Source of the DNA: JAOPZW01 sp963851295
Lineage (GTDB): Bacteria > Actinomycetota > Thermoleophilia > Solirubrobacterales > Solirubrobacteraceae
Assembly: GCA_963851295.1 (NCBI GenBank)
Contig: CAWKOS010000001.1
Location: 868,001 to 932,000 of the forward strand
Reading direction: 5' to 3'
Length of the DNA: 64,000 nucleotides
In this document: one piece after another, positions 16,034 to 24,428 of the stretch
Numbering within the stretch: the first letter of the stretch is position 1
Layout: every line of letters begins with the position of its first letter
Program-made: the position numbers and the translations under genes
Notes under the pieces: model-generated
Database searches by the model: none
What the model was told of the DNA's origin: nothing
What the model saw: the letters and a program-made list of their open reading frames with translations, nothing else

Positions 16034-16213
16034 ATGTGCATGCAGTGCATGATGGGCGCCATGACTGCTGGGGCCGCGGCCAGTGGAACGCGGAGCTGGC
16101 TGGCGACGCGCACGTGGGCGTGGCTGACGCCCGAGCGCTTACGCGCGATCACGGTGGCGCTCCTCGTCGCTGCGCTCGCCGCCTCCGCGACGGTCCTCAG
16201 CGGATCGGGCTGA
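16034..16213 (+). CDS. Small membrane protein with N-terminal MCMQCM motif
   Basis: The 59-residue protein starts MCMQCMMGAMTAGAAAS and ends in a hydrophobic helix (ITVALLVAALAASATVLSG). The Met-rich CxxC N-terminus is a possible metal ligand. Small actinobacterial proteins with similar N-termini exist, to my recollection, without known function. It is 12 bases after the YibE/F gene and is probably in the same transcript, which ends at a strong hairpin. A membrane-associated accessory of the metal locus is a reasonable guess and no more. Confidence 0.6.
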   Translation: MCMQCMMGAMTAGAAASGTRSWLATRTWAWLTPERLRAITVALLVAALAASATVLSGSG

Positions 16214-16223
16214 CCGGCGCTCG

Positions 16224-16260
16224 CTGCGCGGGGCCGGGGAGCGTTGTTGGCCCCGCGCAG
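16224..16260 (+). terminator. Hairpin ending the YibE/F transcript
   Basis: A perfect 12-bp stem, CTGCGCGGGGCC with GGCCCCGCGCAG, and a 13-base loop lies 10 bases after the small CxxC gene. No T-tract follows. It is a likely terminator before the two-component operon. Confidence 0.5.
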
Positions 16261-16405
16261 CAGCTGTTGCGCACAAGAGGCCGGCCGCCGGGGCGTCCCT
16301 CGCGGGCTGGTCCAGGGTGGCCCGCTCGCCCCGGCGATCGGCTCCCGGCCAGCGTCGCACCGCCCACGTCAGCTCGGAGTAAGTCGCCCGCAGCATTTAT
16401 GGACT

Positions 16406-16435
16406 GTTGAACAAGACTTAGTCGGGGTTGAACAA
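16406..16435 (+). promoter_or_regulatory. Direct repeats upstream of response regulator
   Basis: GTTGAACAA occurs twice, at 16406-16414 and 16427-16435, exactly 21 bases (two helical turns) apart and 22 bases before the response regulator ATG. OmpR-type regulators bind direct repeats on one DNA face, so these are likely autoregulatory sites. The region is clearly more AT-rich than its surroundings. Confidence 0.45.
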
Positions 16436-16457
16436 TCACGCGTCATCCTCCTACGAC

Positions 16458-17111
16458 ATGCGAATCCTGGTTGCCGAAGACGAGCGCCGCCTGGCGGGCG
16501 CCATCGCCCGCGGACTGCGCCGCGAGGGCATGGCGGTGGACGTCACCCACGACGGCGCCTCGGCCCTCGTGAAGGCCCGCGTCGTCCCCTACGACGTCGT
16601 CGTCCTCGACCGCGACCTGCCCGAGCTGCACGGCGACGAGGTCTGCCGCCGGCTCTCCGGCGACGAGCGCGAGACCAAGGTGCTGATGCTCACGGCCGCC
16701 GACAGCCTCGACGACGTCGTCGACGGCCTCACGCTCGGCGCCGACGACTACCTGCCCAAGCCCTTCGAGTGGAAGGAGCTCGTCGCCCGCATCCGCGCCC
16801 TGGCGCGCCGCGCCGGGCGCGCGCGCCCCGCGGTGCTGGTCCACGGCGACCTCGAGCTCGACCCTGCCCGCCATCGCGTCACGCGCGCGGGCGAGGAGCT
16901 CGACCTCACGCCGAAGGAGTTCGGCGTGCTCGAGGCGCTCATGGCCGCCGACGGCGCCGCGGTCTCGGCCGAGACGCTCCTGCAGCAGGTCTGGGACGAG
17001 CACGCCGACCCGTTCACGAACACGGTGCGGATGACGATCATGACCCTGCGGCGCAAGCTCGGGGAGCCCGCCGTGCTCGAGACGGTCATGGGCGCCGGCT
17101 ACCGGATCTGA
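16458..17111 (+). CDS. OmpR-family response regulator
   Basis: The 217-residue protein has an N-terminal receiver with the acidic pair in VAEDERR, phospho-Asp in VVLDRDLPE (near residue 51), Thr in LMLTAAD and Lys in PKPFEW. A C-terminal winged helix of OmpR type follows (LTPKEFGVLEALM and NTVRMTIMTLRRKLG). The ATG at 16458 is preferred to the one 30 bases upstream because it starts directly at MRILVAEDE, as usual. The stop overlaps the start of the partner kinase by one base (TGATG). It probably regulates its own operon through the upstream direct repeats. Confidence 0.9.
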   Translation: MRILVAEDERRLAGAIARGLRREGMAVDVTHDGASALVKARVVPYDVVVLDRDLPELHGDEVCRRLSGDERETKVLMLTAADSLDDVVDGLTLGADDYLPKPFEWKELVARIRALARRAGRARPAVLVHGDLELDPARHRVTRAGEELDLTPKEFGVLEALMAADGAAVSAETLLQQVWDEHADPFTNTVRMTIMTLRRKLGEPAVLETVMGAGYRI

Positions 17112-18259
17112 TGCCGCGCCCCACGGTCCGCCTGCGGCTGACGCTCCTGTACGCGGGCGTCTTCCTGCTCGCCGCCGCGGCGCTGCTGACCGTCAGCTAC
17201 GTCCTGGTGCGCAACAACGTCATGGCCGACCACGTGAGCGTCGGCGATCCGACGGCCGACGAGCTGCGCCGGGCGATCCAGCGCGAGGTCTCCGAGGACG
17301 CGCTGCGCAAGCTGCGCGTGCAGTACGCGGTCGCGCTCGCGGCGATGACCGCGCTCTCGGTCCTGCTCGGCTGGCTGGTCGCCGGGCGCGTGCTGCGCCC
17401 GCTGCAGCAGATCACCGCGGCGGCGCGGCGCGTCTCGCAGGACACCCTCGACGCGCGCATCGATCTCGAGGGCCCGCGCGACGAGCTCAAGGAGCTGGCC
17501 GACACCTTCGACGCGATGCTCGAGCGCCTTTCGGCCGCGTTCGCCAGCCAGCGGCGCTTCGTCGCCAACGCCTCGCACGAGCTGCGCACGCCGCTGACGG
17601 TGATGCGCACCGAGCTCGAGGTCACGCTCGCCGACGCCGAGGCGAGCAACGCCGAGCTGCGCGCCATGGCCGAGGCCGTCCACGAGGCGATGGACCGCAC
17701 CGAGCGCCTCGTACAGTCGCTGCTCATGCTCGCGCGCTCCGAGGGCGCGGTCACGCGGCGCGACCCGGTCGACCTCGCCGAGGCCGCGCGCCAGTCGCTC
17801 GGCGACACCGTGCGCCAGGCCGACGCCGCCGGGCTGGTCGTCGCCGCCGACCTGCACACCGCGCCCGTCACGGGTGACCGCCGGCTGCTCGAGCGCCTGG
17901 TTGCCAACCTCGTCGAGAACGCCGTCGGCCACAACCGCCCCGGCGGCCACGTGTCGGTCGCGACCTTCACGCGCGAGGGCCGCAGCGTCGTCGAGGTCGT
18001 CAACGACGGCGACGTGCTGGACCCCGCGACCCTGCCGGTCCTGCTCGAGCCCTTCCAGCGCATCGACCGCGGCGCGCGCGGCGACGGCGCCGGCCTCGGG
18101 CTCTCGATCGTGCGCTCGGTGGCGAACGCCCACGGCGGCGCCGTCGCCCTCGCGGCCTGCCCCGAGGGCGGGCTGCGCGCGACCGTGACCCTGCCCCGCG
18201 GCGAAGCCGCCCCGCCGGACCATCCAGACCGCTACTCTCGGGAGCGTGCCCATGCCTGA
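17111..18259 (+). CDS. Membrane sensor histidine kinase, HisKA type
   Basis: The 382-residue kinase has TM1 near residues 9-28, a short extracytoplasmic loop of about 50 residues, TM2 near 75-95, a HAMP segment (RVLRPLQQITAAARRV), the H-box NASHELRTPLTVMRTE, an N-box LVANLVENAVGHN and a G-box GDGAGLGLSIVRS. It phosphorylates the response regulator encoded immediately upstream. The short sensor loop suggests sensing within or near the membrane. The last 8 bases overlap a small downstream gene. Confidence 0.9.
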   Translation: MPRPTVRLRLTLLYAGVFLLAAAALLTVSYVLVRNNVMADHVSVGDPTADELRRAIQREVSEDALRKLRVQYAVALAAMTALSVLLGWLVAGRVLRPLQQITAAARRVSQDTLDARIDLEGPRDELKELADTFDAMLERLSAAFASQRRFVANASHELRTPLTVMRTELEVTLADAEASNAELRAMAEAVHEAMDRTERLVQSLLMLARSEGAVTRRDPVDLAEAARQSLGDTVRQADAAGLVVAADLHTAPVTGDRRLLERLVANLVENAVGHNRPGGHVSVATFTREGRSVVEVVNDGDVLDPATLPVLLEPFQRIDRGARGDGAGLGLSIVRSVANAHGGAVALAACPEGGLRATVTLPRGEAAPPDHPDRYSRERAHA

Positions 18260-18494
18260 GCGCAGACCCCTCCTGCGCCGCGCGGCCTTCGTGGCCGCCG
18301 TCACCGCCACCGTCGCCGCCTTCGCGGGCTCACTGACCGGCATCGCGACGACCCAGGGCCAGGTCAAGCCCAACGGCGACGCCGCCACCCTCGTCCGCAA
18401 GCTCCAGCAGCGCGAGGACGTGCGGATGGGCCACGGCTGCCACCGTCACGCCCCGGCGCCGGCGACGCAGCCCGCCTCGCAGCGCGCGGTCTAG
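18252..18494 (+). CDS. Small single-pass membrane or exported protein
   Basis: The 80-residue protein (MPERRPLLRRAAFVAAVTA) has a basic N-terminus and one hydrophobic segment (AAFVAAVTATVAAFAGSLTG), then a polar region with a Cys/His patch (RMGHGCHRHAPAPA). The ATG at 18252 has a GGGAG site 8 bases before it; an upstream GTG at 18246 is less well placed. It overlaps the histidine kinase end by 8 bases, so it belongs to the two-component operon and could be a target or accessory of that system. I recognise no family. Confidence 0.6.
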   Translation: MPERRPLLRRAAFVAAVTATVAAFAGSLTGIATTQGQVKPNGDAATLVRKLQQREDVRMGHGCHRHAPAPATQPASQRAV

Positions 18495-18510
18495 GCCCGC
18501 CCGCGGCCGA

Positions 18511-20214
18511 TCAGGCCGAGACGCCGCCGGTATGCGCGTGGCCGTTGACCGCGCGCACATAGACGACCTTGCCGCGGCCGTTGCCGTCCTTGACCGAGCT
18601 GCGCGCGGTCATCCGGTACAGGCCCGCGCGGCGCAGGCGGACGGACGCCTGCCACGTGTCCTTGCGCACCGTCGCGCGCACGAGGCGCACCCGATGGAAC
18701 TTGCCGTCCGAGCCCTCGCGCTCGAGCAGGACCGAGATCGCGACGGCCGGCCGCACGCGCCCTGAGAGCGCGACGGCGCCGCCGGCGGCGAGCCGCCTGG
18801 GCGTCTTGCGCGTCGAGATCGCGGGCGTGACCTGGACGGTGACCGGCTTGGAGGTGACGCCGGCCGAGACGGCGCGCACGTCGCCTCCGCGCCGCCACGG
18901 CAGCCGCACGACCCACGAGCCGTCCACCAGGGCGGTCGTCCTCGCCACGGTCACCCAGCCGCCGCCCGATCCGCGCTTCTGCACGGCGACGGCCTCGCCG
19001 GCGCCTGCCGTCGAATCGGGCCGGATGACGGTGCCCTTGAAGACCGCGTCGGCGCCGTAGTCGACGTCGTCGGCCGCCGACTGCAGGCTGACGATGCCGT
19101 GGGCGACGATCGGGCCGGCGAGCGCCGCGGAGCGGCGGCGGACGTCGGGGAGCTGGGCGTAGAGCGCGTTGCCGGGGCACTCGGTCGCGTCGCCGTCGCG
19201 GTGGCCGGAGATGCGCTGCATCGTGACCGGCGTGCCCGACTTGTAGCGGTTGAGGTCGCCGCCGCCGGAGACGATGGTCAGGCTCCCCTCGCACGGGACG
19301 CCGTGCAGCGAGAGCTTCCAGCCCAGCAGCTGCGTGAGCGAGGCCATGGCGGCCTCGGGGATCTGGACGTCGCTGAACGTCCCGATCATCGCGGCGCCCG
19401 TCGATTGGCTGTTGTAGCCCTGGGCCTGGGCGCCGATGACGGGCTGGTCGACGCCGCCCGCGCGGCCCTCGAAGACCTGCCCGTACTGGTCGACGAGGAA
19501 GTTGTAGCCGATGTCGTTCCAGCCGTTGGTGTCGCGGTGGTACTTGGCGATGCCGAGCACGATCGAGCCCGACTGGTCGGGCGTGTAGTCGTTGGCGGTC
19601 ACCGTGTGGTGGACGAAGGCCATCTGCACGACGCCGTAGTCGGGCGCCGAGCGCGGCGGCACCTGGTCCGCGCCCCAGGCCGCGCGCGGGATGATCGGCG
19701 GCGGTGTGCCGGGCTGCGGGGTGGCCTGCTTCTTCGGCGACGCGGCCGCGGCGCGGGTCGAGCCCGTCCGGCGGACGGCCGGGACGCTCACGAAGTGCAG
19801 GCGCAGGCCGCCGCGCAGCGGTCGCGAGGAGCGCAGCTGCAGCTCGTCGCAGGCGCCGGCCCAGACCGGATCGGAGGCGCGCTCGCCGCTGCCGGTGTCG
19901 GGCGCGTGGTCGCCGTGGACGGCGAGCGGGACCCACGGGCTGAAGCGCCCGCCGCGCCCGCGCACCCGCACCTCCAGGTGCGCGTGGACGGCCTCGACGC
20001 CGCGCACGCCGAGGAGGTCGAAGCGCCGCGGCGCGCGCAGCACCCGGCTCGTGACGCCCTCGAAGTCCCCGGGCCCGACGGCCATCCCGAAGCCACGTGC
20101 TCGTGCCGGGGCACCCCTGCCGAAGGCGCTCAGCGGCCGCGCGAACAGCGACCCCAAGCCGGCGGCCGCGCCCAGGACGAGGGCCCGCCGACGCGTGATC
20201 GCCGTGCGACCCAC
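18511..20214 (-). CDS. Tat-exported peptidoglycan recognition (PGRP/Amidase_2) N-acetylmuramoyl-L-alanine amidase
   Basis: The protein of about 567 residues carries a twin-arginine-like signal (TRRRALVLGAAAG) and a PGRP/amidase_2 domain in its middle (IIPRAAWGADQVPP onward). Zinc-site regions are FVHHTVTAN, ISGHRDGDATECPGN and GYNFLVDQYGQVFEG; these enzymes cut the bond between MurNAc and L-Ala. N-terminal to the domain is an SxGRP-like beta region (FSPWVPLAVHGDHAPDTG). The C-terminal 190 residues are beta-rich and probably bind the wall or another polymer. GTG at 20214 places the Tat motif near the N-terminus; a GTG at 20271 with an 19-residue extension is an alternative. Confidence 0.85.
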   Translation of the reverse strand: MGRTAITRRRALVLGAAAGLGSLFARPLSAFGRGAPARARGFGMAVGPGDFEGVTSRVLRAPRRFDLLGVRGVEAVHAHLEVRVRGRGGRFSPWVPLAVHGDHAPDTGSGERASDPVWAGACDELQLRSSRPLRGGLRLHFVSVPAVRRTGSTRAAAASPKKQATPQPGTPPPIIPRAAWGADQVPPRSAPDYGVVQMAFVHHTVTANDYTPDQSGSIVLGIAKYHRDTNGWNDIGYNFLVDQYGQVFEGRAGGVDQPVIGAQAQGYNSQSTGAAMIGTFSDVQIPEAAMASLTQLLGWKLSLHGVPCEGSLTIVSGGGDLNRYKSGTPVTMQRISGHRDGDATECPGNALYAQLPDVRRRSAALAGPIVAHGIVSLQSAADDVDYGADAVFKGTVIRPDSTAGAGEAVAVQKRGSGGGWVTVARTTALVDGSWVVRLPWRRGGDVRAVSAGVTSKPVTVQVTPAISTRKTPRRLAAGGAVALSGRVRPAVAISVLLEREGSDGKFHRVRLVRATVRKDTWQASVRLRRAGLYRMTARSSVKDGNGRGKVVYVRAVNGHAHTGGVSA

Positions 20215-20336
20215 GGCCGCGAGGGTAGCTCCCGAACCGGAGGGCGCAACGCCTGCACAATCTCCTGCCACTCGGTGAATGACTCGCGCGGCGGGCGCGA
20301 GTTGCGGTGCGGCGTGCGCTCGCGCGCGCTACCGCG

Positions 20337-20699
20337 TCAGGCGGCGACGACGACCGACTCGAGCGCCTCGGCGACCTCGGTCGGGCACTCGGCGCCGAGC
20401 CAGCGCTCGCCGTAGTCGCGCATCCCGTCGATGATCGGGATGAGCGCGAGGCCCTTCTCGGTCAGCGAGTACTCGACGCGCGGCGGGACCTCGGCGTAGG
20501 TCTGGCGCTCGACGATCCCCTCCTCCTCCAGCGCGCGTAGGCGCAGCGAGAGGGTGCGGGGGCTGATGCCGTTCAGCGAGCGCTCCAGCTCGCAGAAGCG
20601 CGAGCGGCCCTCGGCGAGGTCGCGGACGAGCAGCAGCGTCCACTTGCCGCAGACGACGTCGGCAGTTCGGCAGACGGGACAGCTCGGATCGGGCGCCAT
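20337..20699 (-). CDS. HxlR-family transcriptional regulator
   Basis: The 120-residue winged-helix protein matches the HxlR family: SCPVCRTADVVCGKWTLLLV, then FCELERSLNGISPRTLSLRL and the wing VEYSLTEKGLAL. Two or three Cys occur near the N-terminus (C7, C10, C17), as in redox- or aldehyde-sensing members. It is divergent from the chemoreceptor gene, with an 82-bp shared promoter region containing ACTTTACCAAGTGAAGT, whose ACTT/AAGT ends form a possible operator. It is transcribed towards the amidase gene, which starts over 60 bases beyond its stop. Confidence 0.88.
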   Translation of the reverse strand: MAPDPSCPVCRTADVVCGKWTLLLVRDLAEGRSRFCELERSLNGISPRTLSLRLRALEEEGIVERQTYAEVPPRVEYSLTEKGLALIPIIDGMRDYGERWLGAECPTEVAEALESVVVAA

Positions 20700-20781
20700 G
20701 TTCCCAAGACTTTACCAAGTGAAGTTAGGGCCTTAGTTGCGCTCCGCTCAAAGTCGCCGCCCCCTGGCCGACCACACGCGT

Positions 20782-22305
20782 ATGCGCATGCGCTCGCTCG
20801 TCAACGCCCTTCCGCGGCTCGCCGGCCTCCCCGACGAGATGTGGGAGAAGCGCCACCGCGGCATCGTGGCGGTCCTCTGGGCCCACGTCCCCGCCCTCAC
20901 CGCCTACGGTCTGCTCACCGGGCGCACGGTCACGCACATGCTCGTCGACATGTCGCCGGTGGTCATCTGTGCGCTGCTGGCGAGCACCGCGCGGCTCTCG
21001 CGCCGCAGCCGCTCGTGCGTCGCCGCGCTCGGCCTGATGATCGCGTCGGCGATGCTCGTGCACCTCGCCGACGGGGCGATCCAGGCGCACTTCCTCTTCT
21101 TCGCGATGCTCCCGGTCGTCGGCCTCTACCTCGACTGGCTGCCCTTCGCCCTCTCGGTCGGCTTCGTCGTCTTCCACCACGCCGTCGTCGGCGTCATCGC
21201 TCCCGAGCAGGTCTTCGGCCCCGGCCACCACGACCTCAGCGACATCGCCGGCCGCGTCGCCGTGCACGCCTTCTTCGTCGTCGTCGAGATCGTCGCCCTG
21301 CTCGTGAGCTGGCGCCAGGCTGAGCTCCACGCCGCCGCGCTCGAGGCCAAGAACGCCGCGCTGGACGCGCGCAACGACGAGCTCGACGGCATCGTGTCCA
21401 AGCTCGACGCCTCGATCCGCGAGCGCGAGACCACCCTCGCCCGACTGGGCGAGCTGTCCGGGAGCGCCGCGGAGACCGCGGCCACCGTCCTCGCCGGCGC
21501 CGAGCGCCTGCTGGCCCAGACCAGCGCCAGCGTGCAGGCCGCCGAGGAGCAGCGCAGCGCGATCGAGGACGTCGCCCAGGCCGTGGCCGACGTCCGCGCC
21601 GACGCCGCCCGTGCCGCCCAGGACGCCGTGGCCGTGGCCGCCGGCGCCGAGGACTCCCAGCGCCTGACGGAAGAGGGCAGCGAGGCCGTCGCCGCGATGG
21701 TCAAGCGCATGCGCGAGGCCGGCGGGCGCGTCGAGACCGTCGCCGCCGACGTCCGCGGGCTGGCCGAGCACGTCCGCCGCGCCGGCGAGATCACCGTCGC
21801 CGTCCGCGAGCTCGCCGAGCGCTCCAACCTCCTTGCCCTCAACGCCTCGATCGAGGCCGCCCGCGCGGGCGAGCACGGCCGCGGCTTCGCCGTCGTCGCC
21901 GACGAGGTCCGCTCGCTGGCCGAGGAGTCGCGCGAGGCGACCTCCCGCATCGACGCGATCCTCGCCGAGATCGCCGGCTCGGCCGCGGAGGCCGCCGACG
22001 CCGCCACCGCGGGCGCGCAGACCGTCGAGCAGGGCGTCGCCGTCGCCGACCGCGCCGTCGACGCCATCGACCGCCTGCAGCGCGCAGGCGAGGTCTCGGC
22101 GGGCGCCGCACGCGACATCGCGGGCGCCGCCGAGCGCCAGCACGCCGGCATGGACCGCATCACCGCCGCCATCACGCAGGCCGGCGCGACGTCGTCGTCG
22201 CTCGCCGGCGCGGCCGCCGAGGCCCAGGACGTCGCCGACCGCCTCCGCGCGGCCGCCGGCCGCCTGGAGGACCTCACGGCGGCCGAAGTGCCGGCTGCGG
22301 CTTAG
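20782..22305 (+). CDS. Membrane methyl-accepting chemotaxis-type receptor
   Basis: The 507-residue protein has an N-terminal membrane domain of about six helices (residues 25-185, including ALTAYGLLTGRTVTHMLVDM and FLFFAMLPVVGLYLDWLPFA), then a long coiled coil and an MCP signalling domain. The hairpin tip is ERSNLLALNASIEAARAGE, the conserved CheA/CheW contact. It lacks the usual periplasmic sensor and a clear HAMP domain, so sensing is probably through the membrane block. No che genes are nearby. The ATG at 20782 begins MRMRSLVNALPRL; an upstream TTG is unlikely. Confidence 0.85.
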   Translation: MRMRSLVNALPRLAGLPDEMWEKRHRGIVAVLWAHVPALTAYGLLTGRTVTHMLVDMSPVVICALLASTARLSRRSRSCVAALGLMIASAMLVHLADGAIQAHFLFFAMLPVVGLYLDWLPFALSVGFVVFHHAVVGVIAPEQVFGPGHHDLSDIAGRVAVHAFFVVVEIVALLVSWRQAELHAAALEAKNAALDARNDELDGIVSKLDASIRERETTLARLGELSGSAAETAATVLAGAERLLAQTSASVQAAEEQRSAIEDVAQAVADVRADAARAAQDAVAVAAGAEDSQRLTEEGSEAVAAMVKRMREAGGRVETVAADVRGLAEHVRRAGEITVAVRELAERSNLLALNASIEAARAGEHGRGFAVVADEVRSLAEESREATSRIDAILAEIAGSAAEAADAATAGAQTVEQGVAVADRAVDAIDRLQRAGEVSAGAARDIAGAAERQHAGMDRITAAITQAGATSSSLAGAAAEAQDVADRLRAAAGRLEDLTAAEVPAAA

Positions 22306-22804
22306 GGCCGCTCTCTCCCCGGGCGCTCGCCACACCGCGCAGCCGGCCACCGAGGGAAGCAGGCCCGACCGTCCGCGGCGGCCGGATCCCTGCCGCTTCT
22401 GCCGAAGAACGGCACTTAGGTGTTGTCCTGCAACACCAATCGACCACTCTTACGCGAGCGCGAGCGCGGGCCGGCCGCGCGGCGGACCATCCTGCCCTGA
22501 CCACCGTATGGGTGGTGAATCCAGGACGGTGTCGAGCCACCGCCGGGCGGGCCGGCGCGAGCGCCGACGCGCAGGATGTCAGCCACCGCCCGCAGGGACC
22601 CGCTCAGCGCCGCTCCGCGCGCGCCTGTCCTCGGCACGATGCTGACTAATGGGCGCTATGCGCCCAAAAGTCCGCACTCTTCGCCCGGAGGACGACCGCG
22701 AGCGGTCGCTCCCGCGCGAGCTCCTTCCCTTCGGTGCCCGGCCGCGCGGTGCGGCGAGCGCCCGCGGACGACGCGCCCGCGGACGACGACGGCGAGCGTG
22801 GCGG
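22306..22804. other. Gene-free stretch with two hairpins
   Basis: I see no convincing gene in these 499 bases between the convergent chemoreceptor and PilT genes. It holds two clean inverted repeats: GGTGTTG-TCCTG-CAACACC at 22419-22437, and GGGCGC-TAT-GCGCCC at 22651-22665 flanked by TAAT and AAAAG. Either may end one of the two convergent transcripts. Base composition around 22400-22510 is less GC-rich. Confidence 0.5.
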
Positions 22805-23944
22805 CTACGCCGCCAGCGTCGAGCGCCGGCTCTGAGCGTCGTTCAGGTCGTCCATCGTCGTGCCGCGCTTACCGTCGGCGGCGACGAGGAGCTTGAAGTC
22901 GTGCGGGCTCGAGGCGAACTGGACGGCGGTGTCCATCTCGACGCGGCCGGCCTTCAGGTGCTCGAAGAGATGCTGGTCGAAGGTCTGCATCCCGTAGAAC
23001 GAGCCCTCGGCGATGACCTCGGGGAGCCTCCCGGTCTGCTCGGGGTCCGTGATCATGTCGCGCACGCGGCCGGTCATCCGCAGGACCTCGCAGCAGGCGA
23101 TGCGGCCGCTGCCGTCGATCGTGGGGACGAGGCGCTGCGAGACCGCGCCCTTCAGCGTCGAGGCGATCATCGCGCGCACCTGGTTGTGCATGTGCGGCGG
23201 GAAGAAGTCGATGAGGCGGTTGACCGTCTCGGCGGCGTCGACCGTGTGGACCGTCGAGAAGACGAGGTGGCCGGTCTCGGCTGCGCTCAGCGCAGTGTGG
23301 ACCGTCTCCTCGTCGCGCATCTCGCCGATGAGGATGACGTCGGGGTCCTGGCGCAGCACGCGGCGCAGCGCGCGCTTGAAGGAGCCCGTGTCCATGCCGA
23401 CCTCGCGCTGGTTGATGATCGACTTCTTGTCCTCGTGGAGGAACTCGAGCGGGTCCTCGACGGTCACGATGTGGCGCCGGCGGGTCGAGTTGATGTGGTC
23501 GATCATGGCGGCGAGCGTCGTCGACTTGCCCGAGCCCGTGGTGCCGGTGAGCAGGACGATCCCGCGCTCCTCCTCGGCCAGGTCGCGGATGACCGGCGGC
23601 AGCTGGAGCTCGTTGATCGTCTTGATCGACACCGGGATGGCGCGGATGACGAGCGAGACCGAGCCGCGCTGGCGGAAGGCGTTGCAGCGGAAGCGCGCGA
23701 GGCCGGGGATCGAGTAGGCGAAGTCGACCTCGCCCTCCTCCTTGAACTCGTGCAGCTTGTCGGCGTCCGTGAGCATCTCGTGGACCGCGCGCTCGGTCTC
23801 CTCGGGCGACAGCGGCGGCAGGCCCTCGATCGGGCGCATCGAGCCGTCGATGCGGATGACCGGCGGCGCGGGGACCTTGAGGTGCAGGTCGGAGCCACCC
23901 TGCTCGATGAGGTGGCGCAGGCAGAAGTGCAGATCGAAGCTCAT
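22805..23944 (-). CDS. pilT: PilT-type type IV pilus retraction ATPase
   Basis: The 379-residue ATPase of the secretion NTPase superfamily has an N-terminal PilT domain (LRHLIEQGGSDLHLKV), Walker A LLTGTTGSGKSTTLA, Asp box VEDPLEF, Walker B DVILIGEMRDEETVHTAL and His box TGHLVFSTVHT, with GAVSQRLVP near the end. PilT hexamers depolymerise type IV pili. No other pilus genes lie in this window, so the machinery must be elsewhere. The start is the ATG giving MSFDLHFCLRH; upstream in-frame extension looks non-coding. Confidence 0.9.
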   Translation of the reverse strand: MSFDLHFCLRHLIEQGGSDLHLKVPAPPVIRIDGSMRPIEGLPPLSPEETERAVHEMLTDADKLHEFKEEGEVDFAYSIPGLARFRCNAFRQRGSVSLVIRAIPVSIKTINELQLPPVIRDLAEEERGIVLLTGTTGSGKSTTLAAMIDHINSTRRRHIVTVEDPLEFLHEDKKSIINQREVGMDTGSFKRALRRVLRQDPDVILIGEMRDEETVHTALSAAETGHLVFSTVHTVDAAETVNRLIDFFPPHMHNQVRAMIASTLKGAVSQRLVPTIDGSGRIACCEVLRMTGRVRDMITDPEQTGRLPEVIAEGSFYGMQTFDQHLFEHLKAGRVEMDTAVQFASSPHDFKLLVAADGKRGTTMDDLNDAQSRRSTLAA

Positions 23945-24066
23945 TGCCCACGGAATCGGCCGATTCGGCCTTCGGCTTGATGCCTGCGCGCCCCGGACGG
24001 ACAGGTGTGGAAGCCCGCCACCCAGGTGGCGCCGAGCATGCGGCCCCCGCGGACGACCATGGGACC

Positions 24067-24411
24067 ATGACTCTGAACCTTCGCCGCGCCGCACTCGCCA
24101 CGACCGCCATCGCTGCGCTCGCTGGCAGCACCCTTGCTCCCCTGGCCTCGGCCGACGCCGCTCCTGCCAAGCACTCGAAGACCCTCACCGTCTGCGTCAA
24201 AAGCGCCTACATCGACGCTCCCGCGCCGGGCAAGCTCTTCGTCGGCACGATCTTCAAGGGCAACCACTTCCACGTCGACCGCACCGCCCACGTCACGAAG
24301 GGCAGCGCCAAGGGCGTCTGGCACCACGGCAAGCGGATCGCGACGAACCCGAAGAACGGCAAGACCTACGTCGTCACTGGCTGGGTGCCCGCGAAGGCCT
24401 TCTGCGCGTAG
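24067..24411 (+). CDS. Small secreted protein, possible SH3-like fold
   Basis: The 114-residue protein has a clear signal peptide (RRAALATTAIAALAGSTLAP, cleavage near ADA at about 31). The mature part is basic and beta-rich, with two Cys (LTVCVKS and KAFCA) that could form a disulfide joining its ends. The pattern of a lysine-rich barrel ending VVTGWVPAKAFC resembles bacterial SH3-like domains, but I cannot be sure. It is convergent with the BAAT-like lipoprotein gene. Confidence 0.72.
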   Translation: MTLNLRRAALATTAIAALAGSTLAPLASADAAPAKHSKTLTVCVKSAYIDAPAPGKLFVGTIFKGNHFHVDRTAHVTKGSAKGVWHHGKRIATNPKNGKTYVVTGWVPAKAFCA

Positions 24412-24428
24412 GCGCCCGCTGAGACTCC

